From contig CP136066.1 in NCBI GenBank assembly GCA_032622095.1, positions 9,697,784-9,761,783 on the forward strand: 64,000 bases of DNA, in the 5' to 3' direction. This DNA comes from Siphonodentalium dalli. Taxonomy: Eukaryota > Mollusca > Scaphopoda > Gadilida > Siphonodentaliidae. The number at the start of each line of letters is the position of its first letter. The stretch's first letter is position 1. The notes beneath the pieces are model-generated. The model had not been told where the DNA came from and did no database searches. It saw only the letters and a program-made list of their open reading frames with translations. The translations under genes and the position numbers were made by a program. Positions 20,355-33,263 of the stretch are shown here, in pieces.

Positions 20355-20580
20355 GTCAAATATAGCGAATTATCGAAATATGAAATACAACGAAAAAGCG
20401 AAATATGAAAATACAGCGAAATAGCACGAAAAATCGAAATAGGATAATACAGCGAAATAGGGCGAAATATAGAGCAAAATATAGAAATAGGAAATTATTT
20501 TTATAAACGAAATAACGGACATATTTGAAAAGAGTGTTTTTGACGAAATAACGGACATATTTGGAGAAGTGTTTTAAAGA
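20355..20580. repeat. GCGAAATA minisatellite plus a 36-bp duplication
   Basis: From about 20360 to 20500 the sequence is a degenerate 8-12 bp repeat around GCGAAATA. It is followed by two copies, 36 bp apart, of CGAAATAACGGACATATTTG. Purine-rich on the plus strand. Confidence 0.65.
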
Positions 20581-20606
20581 GCGTAAGTATATAAATATAA
20601 ATAATA

Positions 20607-20744
20607 AACGGCGGACTCAACGTGGTCATGGGTTTTGACTGCGATAAAAAATCAGCAAACTCCGCATGAACCCCTTTGGGGTTTATGCAGTTTGGTGAAT
20701 TTTTCTCGCGGTCAAAATCCCATGACCACATTGAAACCGCCGTT
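20607..20744. mobile_element. 138-bp foldback (hairpin) element
   Basis: AACGGCGG at 20607 is mirrored by CCGCCGTT ending at 20744. The arms run inward with GTGGTCATGGGTTTTGAC / GTCAAAATCCCATGACCAC and CTCCGCATGAACCCC / GGGGTTTATGCAG to a centre at TTT (about 20675). Almost the whole length is paired, with a handful of mismatches. Both strands yield the same spurious reading frames, as expected for a palindrome. It is best read as a hairpin MITE; as RNA it would make a long pre-miRNA or siRNA-like stem. Confidence 0.8.
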
Positions 20745-23460
20745 CATTTCTTATATAAAACAAAGTGCACCATTCCAAATTTCATGCATAGAAACAAGTT
20801 TTATTCCACACCGAGATGCCAGGCCAGATGGCACTGAGTAAAATTTTATTCCATAAAATTATATGGATAGCATACACACACTGTTTACATTTAAAACAAT
20901 TACATGTTTCTGCAATACGCTCAAATTCTTTCATCCTATCTGCGTTTCTACGTAACTCTGGGTGAGAATTTCACACTATATGTGCCATGAAGCTGAATGA
21001 GCTAAGATCGCATGTAGTAGCATCATGATTTATAATGGAATATGCAATGGTGTGAATGTAATCAATTTCAATTGGGGGAGGGTCCGGGAGGGTGCGCGAG
21101 ATCTTCTTTTTTTTTATTTACAGCTGGGAGTTACCGTTCAAATCTCGAGATTAACGGGGTCTTTATTGGTGTTATATGGTGCTGACAAGTTCATTTAATG
21201 ACAAAATTACGATTAGCCAATTAAGCTGGATAAACAACACATGTGGCGGCACACGTCGGTTTCATTTGCGGCCCAACCAAATATACCACATGTAATTTCA
21301 TTAGGTTGTCACTTGAGGGACCTAGCAGCAATAATACGCATCGTAGCATTGATCTTGGTTATGAGCACTTTTGAGGAGCTTTCTTAATCTTCAAGTATTT
21401 TTCGCAAATTGCCCAGACCATCTGGTGTGTTAAACTCTTCCCTAAACCGAAATGAGGCCAGTCCGTCCCATTTAAATCGCGCGCGGTGGCTTCGCACGCA
21501 ATGGAAACGTATCATGCTGTGAACCATGTATGAATTTACCAGTATTACTAAACTGAATTCCAAGATAATTTCATTCATTAACAGCTTCTGACACTTGGGA
21601 GCAATGGAAGCCAAATCTGACTGGTTACACAAATCAGTACAAGCATATATATAATCTTACTACCGGCTCTGGTGTACTTCCGTACACAAAACTACACAAT
21701 AATTGTTTAAATACAAGCACCATCGGTCTCTATTGGCACAATTCAAGTACAATTGCATTTTAGATTGGAATTTACGAAACTATACATATAAAGCTGGACA
21801 TCAATATTGGAACACACACAGGATAAATTTCTATCAGGCTAATTGATAACCTTATATCGAGTTACAACAAACGAGGCCGCATCGACAAGTTCGTGGCATC
21901 TGGGCACTGGCTGATTTATTACCTCTTGCGTGATGAGGTGAAATCAAAGAGATACCGATACCGGATATGGCATTAATTTGTCCATACATTAGGAAGAAAA
22001 TTCCAGGGATATACATGTACGATGGGTTCTTCTCAGAAGATAGCAGTCATTCTACTTACATATTTGGGACTGGCCACGACTGCTACAGTTACCATTCTGT
22101 AGTCGATCCCAGTCTATCTGCTATATTTTCAAGGCAATTACTTTACTTAATGCGTGTTAAAAGTCGATAATCGTTCTTGGCTGCGTGGTATTCTCGTGGT
22201 GATTCCTTTGTGCGATTGGCAGCATCATTTTATTTAACGGAAATTTTATCGAAATTCAACCCGTCGATTGTAAAAATTGGCCCAGAGAAAGTAAAGATAC
22301 CAATATACCGCGATTACTCATAAAAATAACTTATATATGAGAGTCGGAAATGGTGCCGATACACATGCATTATTTCAAGAATGGTGCTAACTTAATACTA
22401 AATAACTCGAATATTTTGACAGGAACATATGACTATATATATTTATTGAATCTTATAGATTTACATCTTCCTTTTGTTAGATCGAAAATATCTTGACAGG
22501 ACCTTTGATAAATCTTCAATTTAGTTTCAATTTAGAATTTGTCTGGTATCAATGTCCGTTTATTTTTAAACAAACCTTCGAACGTTGTGTCGGATCAGAA
22601 CCTTTCAATAGATTTTACTCCAATATATTTACACGAACATTTGAATATTTAATATGTGTTAAAAGAATAATATATTCTGACCTGATGAAATTCGTTACAT
22701 GGAAACTATTTCGATGGATGGATGGCTTCGTTTTGCTAATTATTTCATACATGTATAATCAATATCCGTAACCAGCGCAGAGGGCTTCAGCACAAAATGT
22801 CCCTATTTTAAATTTGATTTTACTGCAATATTTTGTTTACAGAAATATGTGATTATGTTTTATATATATTAAACAAATAAAATATTAAAACTGATAGTCG
22901 GCGTTACAAGCATGGCAATTATGTCCACGGAAACTTATATATTGTCAGTTTTGTTAATCTACATGATGTGGGTGGGGTTAGGGTATTTACTGGTATAACC
23001 TGCGTGTGTGTATATTCGACCTCATGTCAAGTGCCCTCCCATAAGTTTTACGATAATATTTATTTTTATATACTTTATTGAAATTAATTAACGTATGGGT
23101 CAATTCAAGTTTCAACTTTTAAAACACGATGGTCAGTGATAAGTTGGTCAGCTGATTATGAAACATTTTGAAAACACATTGCTTCTTCATAGCATTATGA
23201 CATAACCCCATGCAGACACCATCGAAGACAAAGAGGTCAGCTAAAGCATGTACAATTAGACAAATATTGTACATACCGTTCGTATTGGGGCTTCGTGTGG
23301 TATTTTGCAAAATTTAGTTTTTTTAATTTAAATTTTTGAAAATGATTTTTCACCAATGCAACTGAAATAGTCCTGGTAAATTCAAAAAAGAAACTAAAAT
23401 TTAAATTTATTGTTTTGAAAGTTATGTCCATCAATACAACTATATAACGGTAATTTTAAA
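20745..23460. other. No recognisable gene
   Basis: AT-rich with scattered short frames; the longest, a 92-codon frame at 22493-22771 on the plus strand, resembles nothing I know. No transposon termini, tandem units or RNA genes were noticed. Confidence 0.45.
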
Positions 23461-23464
23461 AAGG

Positions 23465-23592
23465 GAAGTGGGCAGACGACCAATCCTGGCCATACTGCCC
23501 ATGTACAATGCAAGTTCTCCACTTGTTCTCACTGCATGTTGTAATGTAAATGTTTTGAACGAATAAAGTATCTAATCTGATCTAATAAAAAA
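23465..23592 (+). mobile_element. Possible 3' tail of a non-LTR retroelement or SINE
   Basis: GGGCAGACGACCAATCCTGG is followed by CTGCATGTTGTAATGTAAAT, GAATAAAGTATC and a short tandem TAATCTGATCTAATAAAAA. An AATAAA followed by a short simple-repeat tail is common at 3' ends of CR1- or RTE-like LINEs and their SINEs. No reverse transcriptase is present here, so this is a suggestion only. Confidence 0.3.
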
Positions 23593-26070
23593 TTATTGGG
23601 CAATCTTTGAGGGGCAGATGTCCGAGATGCAATCGTCCTTATCCCGCGATTAGAAACTGTACTGTGTAACCGATGTCCCATATCCGTAAACTCCGTGTGA
23701 AATTGTCTCTCCGGTGTCTAATGCATCACGCGTGTATGTGCGTATGACGTGGAGTCTATGTTGTGTACAAATCATGTAATGCCTCTAGACCTGTTCAGTT
23801 ATCACTGTAACTGCATGTTCCGCAGACACCCGGAAATTAATAAGGGATGGACAAAAATGAGACAATGGGCTAATCAAGCCACTGTTTAGAGATTATCAAA
23901 AGGGTGCCATTTTAAAAAGCGGCGATGGGTGAAGTCAGTGCACAGGAAACCGCCGATTGTTTTTATATGAGATATGGACATTTGCATTAAATTAATTCGA
24001 TGTCAGGTTCGTTGGTACCAAGAATGGGAATGTCCCCCGCCTGTGCATTGGGTATGTGGCATTAAAACCACCCGCGCGTACAATGAAATATATAATTATT
24101 CATGAAATGCTGATTTATCTCCGATTATTTTGACAGAAACATGCGAATATTTTGTCAAGTTGAAAAGCGTTTCTGTGGATATCAGAGTCCGTTTTCAGAT
24201 CGAAAATATTTCCACATGAACATTGTTTAGTTAACCTGGGCGTTGGTGTGGGACATGCGGAATACCAACAATTATTGTTTATGTTTTAGTTCATTATTTT
24301 ATTTATCTCCTTTTATTTACAAGACTGTTTTTGTTTTACTGTACCACTCGCAAATATTATCAGGAAGTTCTTTATAAACACTCGGATGAAACTGTCTGTT
24401 TGCAATATATCAATCCTCGACGACACGAATATTATCTATCATGTCAATTTACGAATAATTCCATAATATCAAATGACATAATTATTTAAGTGATGTGATC
24501 GAATTGATTGTACGCACCAAATGAATCAGACTCATTTTACTTGCATTATTTATCTATTGAATGTTATGAGACACATTTACACCAGCTGGTCAGTGCGCGC
24601 GTAATCGTCGTTTATAAAAGAAAATTACTAGATATTTGTACATTACGGAATTGTTTAAATGAATATGTGTGAAATCTATATTACTGAAATATATCGCCAA
24701 ACATGGGTGCATTGGAACTGTTATGTAGGGTGGGATGTCATATTGACAACCTCACATTATATGTTATATTGTGTGTGCTATAAAATATGCATATGTGCAT
24801 ATATATGAAATTACTTTGATACTGACAATTCTTGAAAATTTTATTAATTGTTGAAAATGAGCATTTTAAATTAAATTTGGAAAAACTAAATTTTATTTAT
24901 AAATTTTGATCCAAGTTTTCAAAACAAATTAATTTAAATTTGAAACTTTAGTTACGTTTTTGGACATTAAATTCGATATTTTAAAGTGATCTGAAACACT
25001 CCGGTAGGGTGATGAAATAGAAATGGAGAATATCTTGCTGAAAGTAGTTATTTTTACAAATATTATATCCAAATTGACAGAACACACCGTAATTCTTATA
25101 TATATGCATTAAATACAGTGACCCCCCCGATGGCGAAATCATTTGTGTTAATTTACCGCCGATAGTTGCGTCCCGAATCGGGAAGTAAATATTTACAATT
25201 GAGCGTAGTTCAGACGATGTTTTCTATGAAGTGGTACGGTCGATTTGTTTGAGATTTTCGGTAATGTTAGTAGAATTCTACATCCCCTCATGGCATAGCG
25301 CATGCATACTAACTAATCAGTTTCACGCGTCCGAACAAGTGCATAATATGTCTTTAACTTATGAATTTTTGTAATGTTATATCCAAATTTTCAGCCATTT
25401 GTTAGAACACGATATCGCCGCACAAACTACCGAAACCATTTGCGTACATGTAATTTGAACAAACACAAGAAAATAGTAATGCCAACTAAAATAAAATGCG
25501 ACAACAAAACATGACATGGATATAAAGGCCATAGACACAGATAAACAAATATGATATATATATATATATATAATTCAATATATGAAATTATTTTTTATTA
25601 TAAAAGATTTTATCTGACAATTCTGTATTCATTGACGCTAAGACCACGTGCGATTTTTCCGTGTTTTTTCCGTGTTTTTTCCGTGTTAAAATGTTGGCCA
25701 CGCGTGGTTTTGAAAACACCACGGGCCTTGTATACTGTAGTTGACACATCTTGACTTATAGAATATATCGTGGCGCATCCATTCTAACAATACCCCTCTC
25801 CCAATCATGTTGACGTGCTATAGTGAACAGTCATTGAAGTTTTAACTAATCTAGCCGAAATGTAGGCTAAGCGTTTTTTGGAATGCGTAACCGTCTATGA
25901 CGTGTCATCGGTCGACCCCATTCATGACTGATTTGATGGATACGCTCACAGTATGTAGCCCACCACGCATGTGTACCGTCATGTATCAATCACCATAACG
26001 AATGCAAATTTAGCCCTCCCCCGTACTTGTAATTTAACAGAACCCAGCTGTTCGAAGCCAAAGTTAAACT
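23593..26070. other. No recognisable gene; small minisatellite and AT tract
   Basis: AT-rich, apparently unique. It holds a short (AT)n run near 25551-25572 and a minisatellite at about 25652-25690, three near-perfect copies of TTTTTTCCGTGT. No coding region is supported. Confidence 0.45.
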
Positions 26071-26074
26071 ATCT

Positions 26075-27015
26075 CTTAATTGCTAATTATTAGTGCCTCT
26101 TTAAAATCATTATAGGTAAACAAAACCAATCCCGTGACATTCCCTGCGTCATGTAACTTTTGTGCACCAATTTCTCCACATATCTCCATGAAATAATAAT
26201 AAACGCTCTTTAATGATTGTATACCAATGAAATCATCTGAGGTCAAAGACGCCTATCACGTGAAATCACCTGGTCGGGTGATTCATCTGTACCAATTTTT
26301 CTTCATATAATTTGAGCCTATAGCGAATGCCTTTATTGCTCGCATTTGCCCATTAAAGTCGTCTGAGATCAACGACATCCGGATAGAGTTAAAATATTAT
26401 TGATTATATGACCATGTAAGTCATCTGATGTCAAAGACGCCTATCGCGTGACAACCACCTGGTCGGGTGATTGATCTGTACCAGTTTCCCTACATATACT
26501 TTGAGCCTATAACTAACGCTCTTTATTGCTCACATTTGTCCATTAAAATCGTCTGAGATCAACGGCATCCGGATAAAGTTACATTTATCTTTTAATTTCT
26601 TATTATTAGTGCATCTTTAAATAATTCTCTTGACATGCCCTGCGTCATTCGACTTTTGTCACCAATTTTCTCACATATCTTCTGGAATGATGATAAACGC
26701 TCTTTATTGATTATATACCCATGTAAGTCATCTTGGGTCGAAGATGCCTATCGCGTGACATTCATCAAGTTGGGTGGTTCATTTGTACCAATTTTCCTAC
26801 AAATACTTTAAACTTATAAAGAACGCTCTTTATTGCTCAAATTTGACACTTAAAGACGTCTGATGTCAACGGCATCTATACCACACCATATGGGTCATCC
26901 CCGTGTTTAAACTTACACCGACCAGATTGCAACCATTTTTGGTCTATAATCAATTAGTTAGTTAAATGCGTTGTTATTGCCCCTTTAGGACATCTGATGT
27001 CAATGGGACCTATCT
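26075..27015 (+). repeat. Short-unit repeat complex R, forward arm
   Basis: A family of tandem, diverged units marked by TCATCTGAGGTCAA-type sequence at 26232, 26357, 26419, 26547, 26726, 26854 and 26988. Most units carry AACGCTCTTTATTG or a variant 25-40 bp upstream (26203, 26320, 26516, 26695, 26822). Larger blocks starting TTATTAGTGC near 26090 and 26605 suggest a ~510-bp higher unit. The same family occurs inverted at 27830-28440. Confidence 0.7.
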
Positions 27016-27284
27016 AATAATATTTTCCGGGCCAAATTACCCATATATCCAGCCTCATTAGTAACTGACCAATGTGGATGTCTACTTAATGCATGGTTTA
27101 TTCAGATGTAATTCTATATCTCCTGTGTCAGAAAATATCACCGCAAAATACGTAAATCGAAATATATCTCAGGATTTTGAATTTTAAAAGTTGATATTGA
27201 GTAAGCGGTTTTAATTAGAAGATATAACCCATAATCAGTCTTCGTCATGCAAACATATTCCCAAATTAACAGTATTTATCACAA

Positions 27285-27560
27285 TAAAACCAGGTCCCCC
27301 TAATGTCGGTCTGTAACACTGTCAGATATACACTACCGATAATTTAATTGCATATATCTATTAAAATATTCATTCCGCGCAAAACTATCGACAGTTGGTG
27401 AATAATAGTGTCACAGAGATCACACATGACAGGAAAAATATATAAGTTTGCATGTTAAATTCACTTAAAAAACACGCTAAACATTAGGGGGACACACAAA
27501 AAGTCGCCCTAATGTAAAAGTCGCCCTAATGTGGGTTATTTACACACAAATGTCTCCCTA
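27285..27560. repeat. Cluster of TCNCCCTAATGT motifs in both orientations
   Basis: TCCCCCTAATGTCGG near 27295, CATTAGGGGGACA near 27483 (inverted), GTCGCCCTAATGT twice near 27505-27535 and GTCTCCCTAATGTGG near 27552. The motif also occurs in spacer S and in the 235-bp repeat region. CCCTAA here is not in tandem, so this is not telomeric repeat. Confidence 0.5.
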
Positions 27561-27574
27561 ATGTGGCTTCCGCG

Positions 27575-27577
<3 letters not shown>

Positions 27578-27625
<48 letters not shown>
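27578..27625. repeat. (AT)24 microsatellite
   Basis: A perfect 48-bp alternating AT tract. It lies between the two oppositely oriented arms of repeat complex R and would be prone to cruciform or slippage. Confidence 0.95.
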
Positions 27626-27629
<4 letters not shown>

Positions 27630-27641
27630 TAGACAACTCTG

Positions 27642-27665
27642 TGTGGCGCGGCGCGGCGCGGCTAC
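27642..27665. repeat. GGCGC short tandem repeat
   Basis: TGTGGCGCGGCGCGGCGCGG is three GGCGC units in an otherwise AT-rich region, 17 bp after the (AT)24 tract. Confidence 0.8.
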
Positions 27666-27829
27666 TGCGTGCAAGCGCGGCTAGAGTTACCGTTCTTGGC
27701 TCCGTGGTAAGTAATGACAGGTCTAATTCTCGAGGCATCATCAACTGCGAGGATATATCATTCCTTGCTTGTACTTTCTTGGTGTTATTGACTCCGACGT
27801 CATATATGTTATTTTACATGGGGGCGCTA

Positions 27830-28440
27830 TTTTGCAGGTCCCGTTGCACTCGGATGTCTTAAAAGGGCACTAAGATTATGATATATATATATATATTGAT
27901 TAGAGGCGCCCAAACGGCTGGACCATCAGAGCTGAAAATTTGTAAATGTCGTAATTTTACTCAGGTAACCTTGTTATATAAGTCCCGTTGATATAGGATG
28001 TCTTAAAAGGGCAACAGTAATTAATTTAACTAAATAATTAATTATATACCTAAAATTGTTGCAATCTGGAAGGTGAAAATTGACACACTGGGATAAATTA
28101 TGCCGTTGGGTAATATGGGGTTGTTTCCGTTGACCTCATACTCCTTAAAGGGGCAACTATGAACAATAAATAGCGTTCATTATACGATTAGACGATATGT
28201 AGAAACGTTAGTACAGATTAGTCACTTGACAAGGGTAATGTTATGGAATAGGCACATTTGACCTCATATGACTTAAAGGGGTATTAATCAATTGCACGAT
28301 ATGCAGAGAACGTTTATTATTCAGCCCAGAAAATATGCAAGCAATGTGGTACACAAAAGAAAAAATTACGCGGTGAATTTCACGACAGGGTGGTGTTGAC
28401 ACCAAATGACCTGAAGAGGCACTAACTTTTAGCAATAAAG
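27830..28440 (-). repeat. Short-unit repeat complex R, inverted arm
   Basis: On the minus strand the unit core (A/G)(G/A)(A/G/T)CAT...GTCAACGG recurs about every 140 bp: plus-strand cores GTTGCACTCGGATGTCTTAA (27843), GTTGATATAGGATGTCTTAA (about 27987), GTTGACCTCATACTCCTTAA (28128), TTTGACCTCATATGACTTAA (28257) and GTTGACACCAAATGACCTGA (28395). AATAAAGAGCGTTTG near 28434 and GAACGTTTATTATTC near 28309 are the inverted AACGCTCTTTATT motif. Confidence 0.65.
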
Positions 28441-28489
28441 AGCGTTTGTTATCAATATATTATCCCAATGTGCATTGTGTGCATTTTCC

Positions 28490-29310
28490 GGACCACACTG
28501 GGTCCTGAAATTTGGAATGCTCATCGACAGGTACCAAATCTACAATAACCACTGCCATATTCAGGGTCACCACGGGTCACGGATACCTAGTTTCACGCAA
28601 TAGGAAAATCTGACCCCACATTATGAACCCTTGCGAACTTTCATCTCAACTATGGTAGCTGAAATTTGGCAACGTCATCGGCATGGAACGATCCTACAAT
28701 AATCACGAGCTACGCAGTTCGAACTCCCTATATTCTGGGTCATCACGGGTCGCGGATACATAGTTTTACCCAATATGACACCATGACCCCACATTTAGAG
28801 CCCGTGGGCACTTTCCACTGCACTATGGGCACTGAAATTTCGCACACTCATTAAGATGTACACACTCTACAATAATCACGAGTCACGGAGTTCGAACTCA
28901 TATATTATGCGTCATCACGAGTCACGGAAACCTCGTTTAACCCAATATGACACCACGACCCCACCTTAAGAGCCCGTGCGCACTTTCCACTGCACTCTTG
29001 GTACTGAAATTTCGCACACTCATTAAGATGTACCCACTCTACAATAATCACGAGCCACGCAGCTCGAATTCCTATATTCTGCGTCATCACTGAACTTTCG
29101 CACACTAATTAAGATGTACCCACTCTACAATAATTGCAAGCCACGCAGTTCGAATTCCTAAATTCTTGGTCATCACGAGTCACGGAAATCTCGTTTAACC
29201 CAATATGACACCATGACCCCACATCAAGAGCCCATGCGCACTTTCCACTGCACTATGGGTACTGAAATTTCGCAAACTCATTAAAATGTACCCATTCTAC
29301 AATAATCACG
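28490..29310. repeat. Flanking satellite family 2, unit about 172-174 bp
   Basis: TACAATAA(T/C)CAC recurs at 28541, 28694, 28868, 29040, 29126 and 29298. Spacings are 153, 174, 172, 86 and 172, so there are about five units, one of them half-deleted. Units share CCCAATATGACACCA(T/C)GACC, TTTCCACTGCACT and GAAATTTCGCA. Divergence falls towards the main array. The block passes into the main satellite at CCACGCA / CAAGTTCGGG (about 29310). It shares with the main monomer, on the opposite strand, ACGCAGTTCGAA and TGGGTCATC at identical spacing. Confidence 0.8.
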
Positions 29311-32300
29311 AGCCACGCACAAGTTCGGGATGACCCATATAACCAATATTTCGAACTGCGTGTGGTCCTTTTCTTTCACAACGGTCAATGTAGTCCAACT
29401 TCGATCCATATATTTGTCAATTAAGGGCGTATTCGCAGTGTGAAATTTGCCCAAATGACTATAACAGTAATATTTCGACCTATCACCATATTCACAAGTT
29501 CGGGATGACCCATACAACCAATATTTCGAACTGCGTGTGGTCCTTTTATTACACAACGGTGAATGTAGTCCAACTTCGATCCATATATTTGTCAATTAAG
29601 GGCGTATTCGCACTGTGAAATTTGCCCAAATGACTATAACAGTAATATTTCGACCTATCACGATATTCACAAGTTCGGGATGACCATACAACCACTATTT
29701 CGAACTGCGTGTGGTCCTTTTATTACACAACGGTGAATGTAGTCCAACTTCGATCCATATATTTGTCAATTAAGGGCGTATTCGCACTGTGAAATTTGCC
29801 CAAATGACTATAACAGTAATATTTCGACCTATCACGATATTCACAAGTTCGGGATGACCATACAACCACTATTTCGAACTGCGTGTGGTACTTTTATTAC
29901 ACCACTGTCAATGTAGTCCATCTTCAACCCATGAATTTGTCAATTAAGGGCGTATCCGCACTGTAGAATTGGCACAAATGACTATTATTATCATATTTCG
30001 ACCTATCACGATATTCACAAGTTCGGGATGACCCATATAACAATATTTCGAACTGCGTGTGGTCCTTTTATTACACAACGGTGAATGTAGTCCAACTTCG
30101 ATCCATATATTTGTCAATTAAGGGCGTATTCGCACTGTGAAATTTGCCCAAATGACTATAACAGTAATATTTCGACCTATCACCATATTCACAAGTTCGG
30201 GATGACCCATACAACCAATATTTCGAACTGCGTGTGGTCCTTTTATTACACAACGGTGAATGTAGTCCAATTTCGATCCATATATTTGTCAATTAAGGGC
30301 GTATCCGCACTGTGAAATTTGCCCAAATGACTATAACAATAATATTTCGACCTATCACCATATTCACAAGTTCGGGATGACCCATATAACCAATATTTCG
30401 AACTGCGTGTGGTCCTTTTATTACACAACGGTGAATGTAGTCCAACTTCGATCCATATAGTTGTCAATTAAGGGCGTATTCGCACTGTGAAATTTGCCCA
30501 AATGACTATAACAGTAATATTTCGACCTATCACCATATTCACAAGTTCGGGATGACCCATACAACCAATATTTCGAACTGCGTGTGGTCCTTTTATTACA
30601 CAACGGTGAATGTAGTCCAACTTCGATCCATATATTTGTCAATTAAGGGCGTATTCGCACTGTGAAATTTGCCCAAATGACTATAACAGTAATATTTCGA
30701 CCTATCACGATATTCACAAGTTCGGGATGACCATACAACCACTATTTCGAACTGCGTGTGGTACTTTTATTACACCACTGCCAATATAGTCCATCTTCAA
30801 CCCATGAATTTGTCAATTAAGGGCGTATCCGCACTGTAGAATTGGCATAAATTACTATTATTATCATATTTCGACCTATCACGATATTCACAAGTTCGCG
30901 ATGACCCATATAACAACATTTCGAACTGCGTGTGGTCCTTTTATTACACAACGGTGAATGTAGTCCAACTTCGATCCATATATTTGTCAATTAAGGGCGT
31001 ATTCGCACTGTGAAATTTGCCCAAATGACTATAACAGTAATATTTCGACCTATCACGATATTCACAAGTTCGGGATGACCCATACAACCAATATTTCTAA
31101 CTGCGTGTGGTCCTTTTATTACACAACGGTGAATGTAGTCCAACTTCGATCCATATATTTGTCAATTAAGGGCGTATCCGCACTGTGAAATTTGCCCAAA
31201 TGACTATAACAGTAATATTTCGACCTATCACCATATTCACAAGTTCGGGATGACCCATATAACCAATATTTCGAACTGCGTGTGGTCCTTTTATTACACA
31301 ACGGTGAATGTAGTCCAACTTCGATCCATATATTTGTCAATTAAGGGCGTATTCGCACTGTGAAATTTGCCCAAATGACTATAACAGTAATATTTCGACC
31401 TATCACGATATTCACAAGTTCGGGATGACCATACCACCACTATTTCGAACTGCGTGTGGTACTTTTATTACACCACTGTCAATGTAGTCCATCTTCAACC
31501 CATGAATTTGTCAATCAAGGGCGTATCCGCACTGTAGAATTGGTTCAAATGACTATAACTATAATATTTTGACCTATCACGATATTCACAAGTTCGGGAT
31601 GACCAATTTAACCAATATTTCGAACTGCGTGTGGTCCTTTTATTACACAACGGTGAATGTAGTCCAACTTCGATCTATATATTTGTCGATTAAGGGCGTA
31701 TCCGCACTGTGAAATTAGCCCAAATGACTATAACAGTAATATTTTGACATATCACGATATTCACAAGTTCGGGATGACCATACAACCACTATTTCGAACT
31801 GCGTTTGGTACTTTTATTACACCACTGTCAATGTTGTCCATCTTCAACCCATGAATTTGTCAATCAAGGGCGTATCCGCACTGTAGAATTGGCACAAATG
31901 ACTATTATTATCATAGTTCGACCTATCACGATATTCACAAGTTCGGGATGACCCATATAACAATATTTCGAACTGCGTGTGGTCCTTTTGTTACACAACG
32001 GTGAATGTAGTCCAACTTCGATCCATATATTTGTCAATTAAGGGCGTATTCGCACTGTGAAATTTGCCCAAATGACTACAACAGTAATATTTCGACCTAT
32101 CACCATATTCACAAGTTCGGGATGACCCATATAACCAATATTTCGAACTGCGTGTGGTCCTTTTATTACACAACGGTGAATGTAGTCCTACTTCGATCTA
32201 TATATTTGTCAATTAAGGGCGTATCCGCACTGTGAAATTAGCCCAAATGACTATAACAGTAATATTTTGACATATCACGATATTCACAAGTTCGGGATGA

Positions 32301-33263
32301 CCATACAACCACTATTTCGAACTGCGTGTGGTACTTTTATTACACCACTGTCAATGTAGTCCATCTTCAACCCATGAATTTGTCAATTAATGGCGTATCC
32401 GCACTGTAGAATTGACACAAATGACTATTATTATCATATTTCGACCTATCACGATATTCACAAGTTCGGGATGACCCATGTAACAATATTTCGAACTGCG
32501 TGTGGTCCTTTTATTACACAACGGTGAATGTAGTCCAACTTCGATCCATTTATTTGTCAATTAAGGGCGTATTGGCACTGTGAAATTTGCCCAAATGACT
32601 ATAACAGTAATATTTCGACCTATCACCATATTCACAAGTTCGGGATGACCCATACAACCAATATTTCGAACTGCGTGTGGTCCTTTTATTACACAACGGT
32701 GAATGTAGTCCAACTTCGATCCATATATTTGTCAATTAAGGGCGTATTCGCACTGTGAAATTTGCCCAAATGACTATAACAGTAATATTTCGACCTATCA
32801 CGATATTCACAAGTTCGGGATGACCATACCACCACTATTTCGAACTGCGTGTGGTACTTTTATTACACCACTGTCAATGTAGTCCATCTTCAACCCATGA
32901 ATTTGTCAATCAAGGGCGTATCCGCACTGTAGAATTGGTTCAAATGACTATAACTATAATATTTTGACCTATCACGATATTCACAAGTTCGGGATGACCA
33001 ATATAACCAATATTTCGAACTGCGTGTGGTCCTTTTATTACACAACGGTGAATGTAGTCCAACTTCGATCTATATATTTGTCGATTAAGGGCGTATCCGC
33101 ACTGTGAAATTAGCCCAAATGACTATAACAGTAATATTTTGACATATCACGATATTCACAAGTTCGGGATGACCATACAACCACTATTTTGAACTGCGTT
33201 TGGTACTTTTATTACACCACTATCAATGTAGTCCATCTTCAACCCATGAATTTGTCAATCAAG

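Noticed and set aside
22493-22771. 92-codon plus-strand reading frame as a gene
   Set aside because: No recognisable domain, no supporting context, and a length expected by chance in AT-rich DNA of this size.
27285-27560. Telomeric repeat (CCCTAA)
   Set aside because: CCCTAA occurs singly inside a longer TCNCCCTAATGT motif and is never tandem.
27563-27862. 99-codon frame starting in the AT tract
   Set aside because: Its first third is translated microsatellite (alternating Ile-Tyr) and the rest shows no domain.
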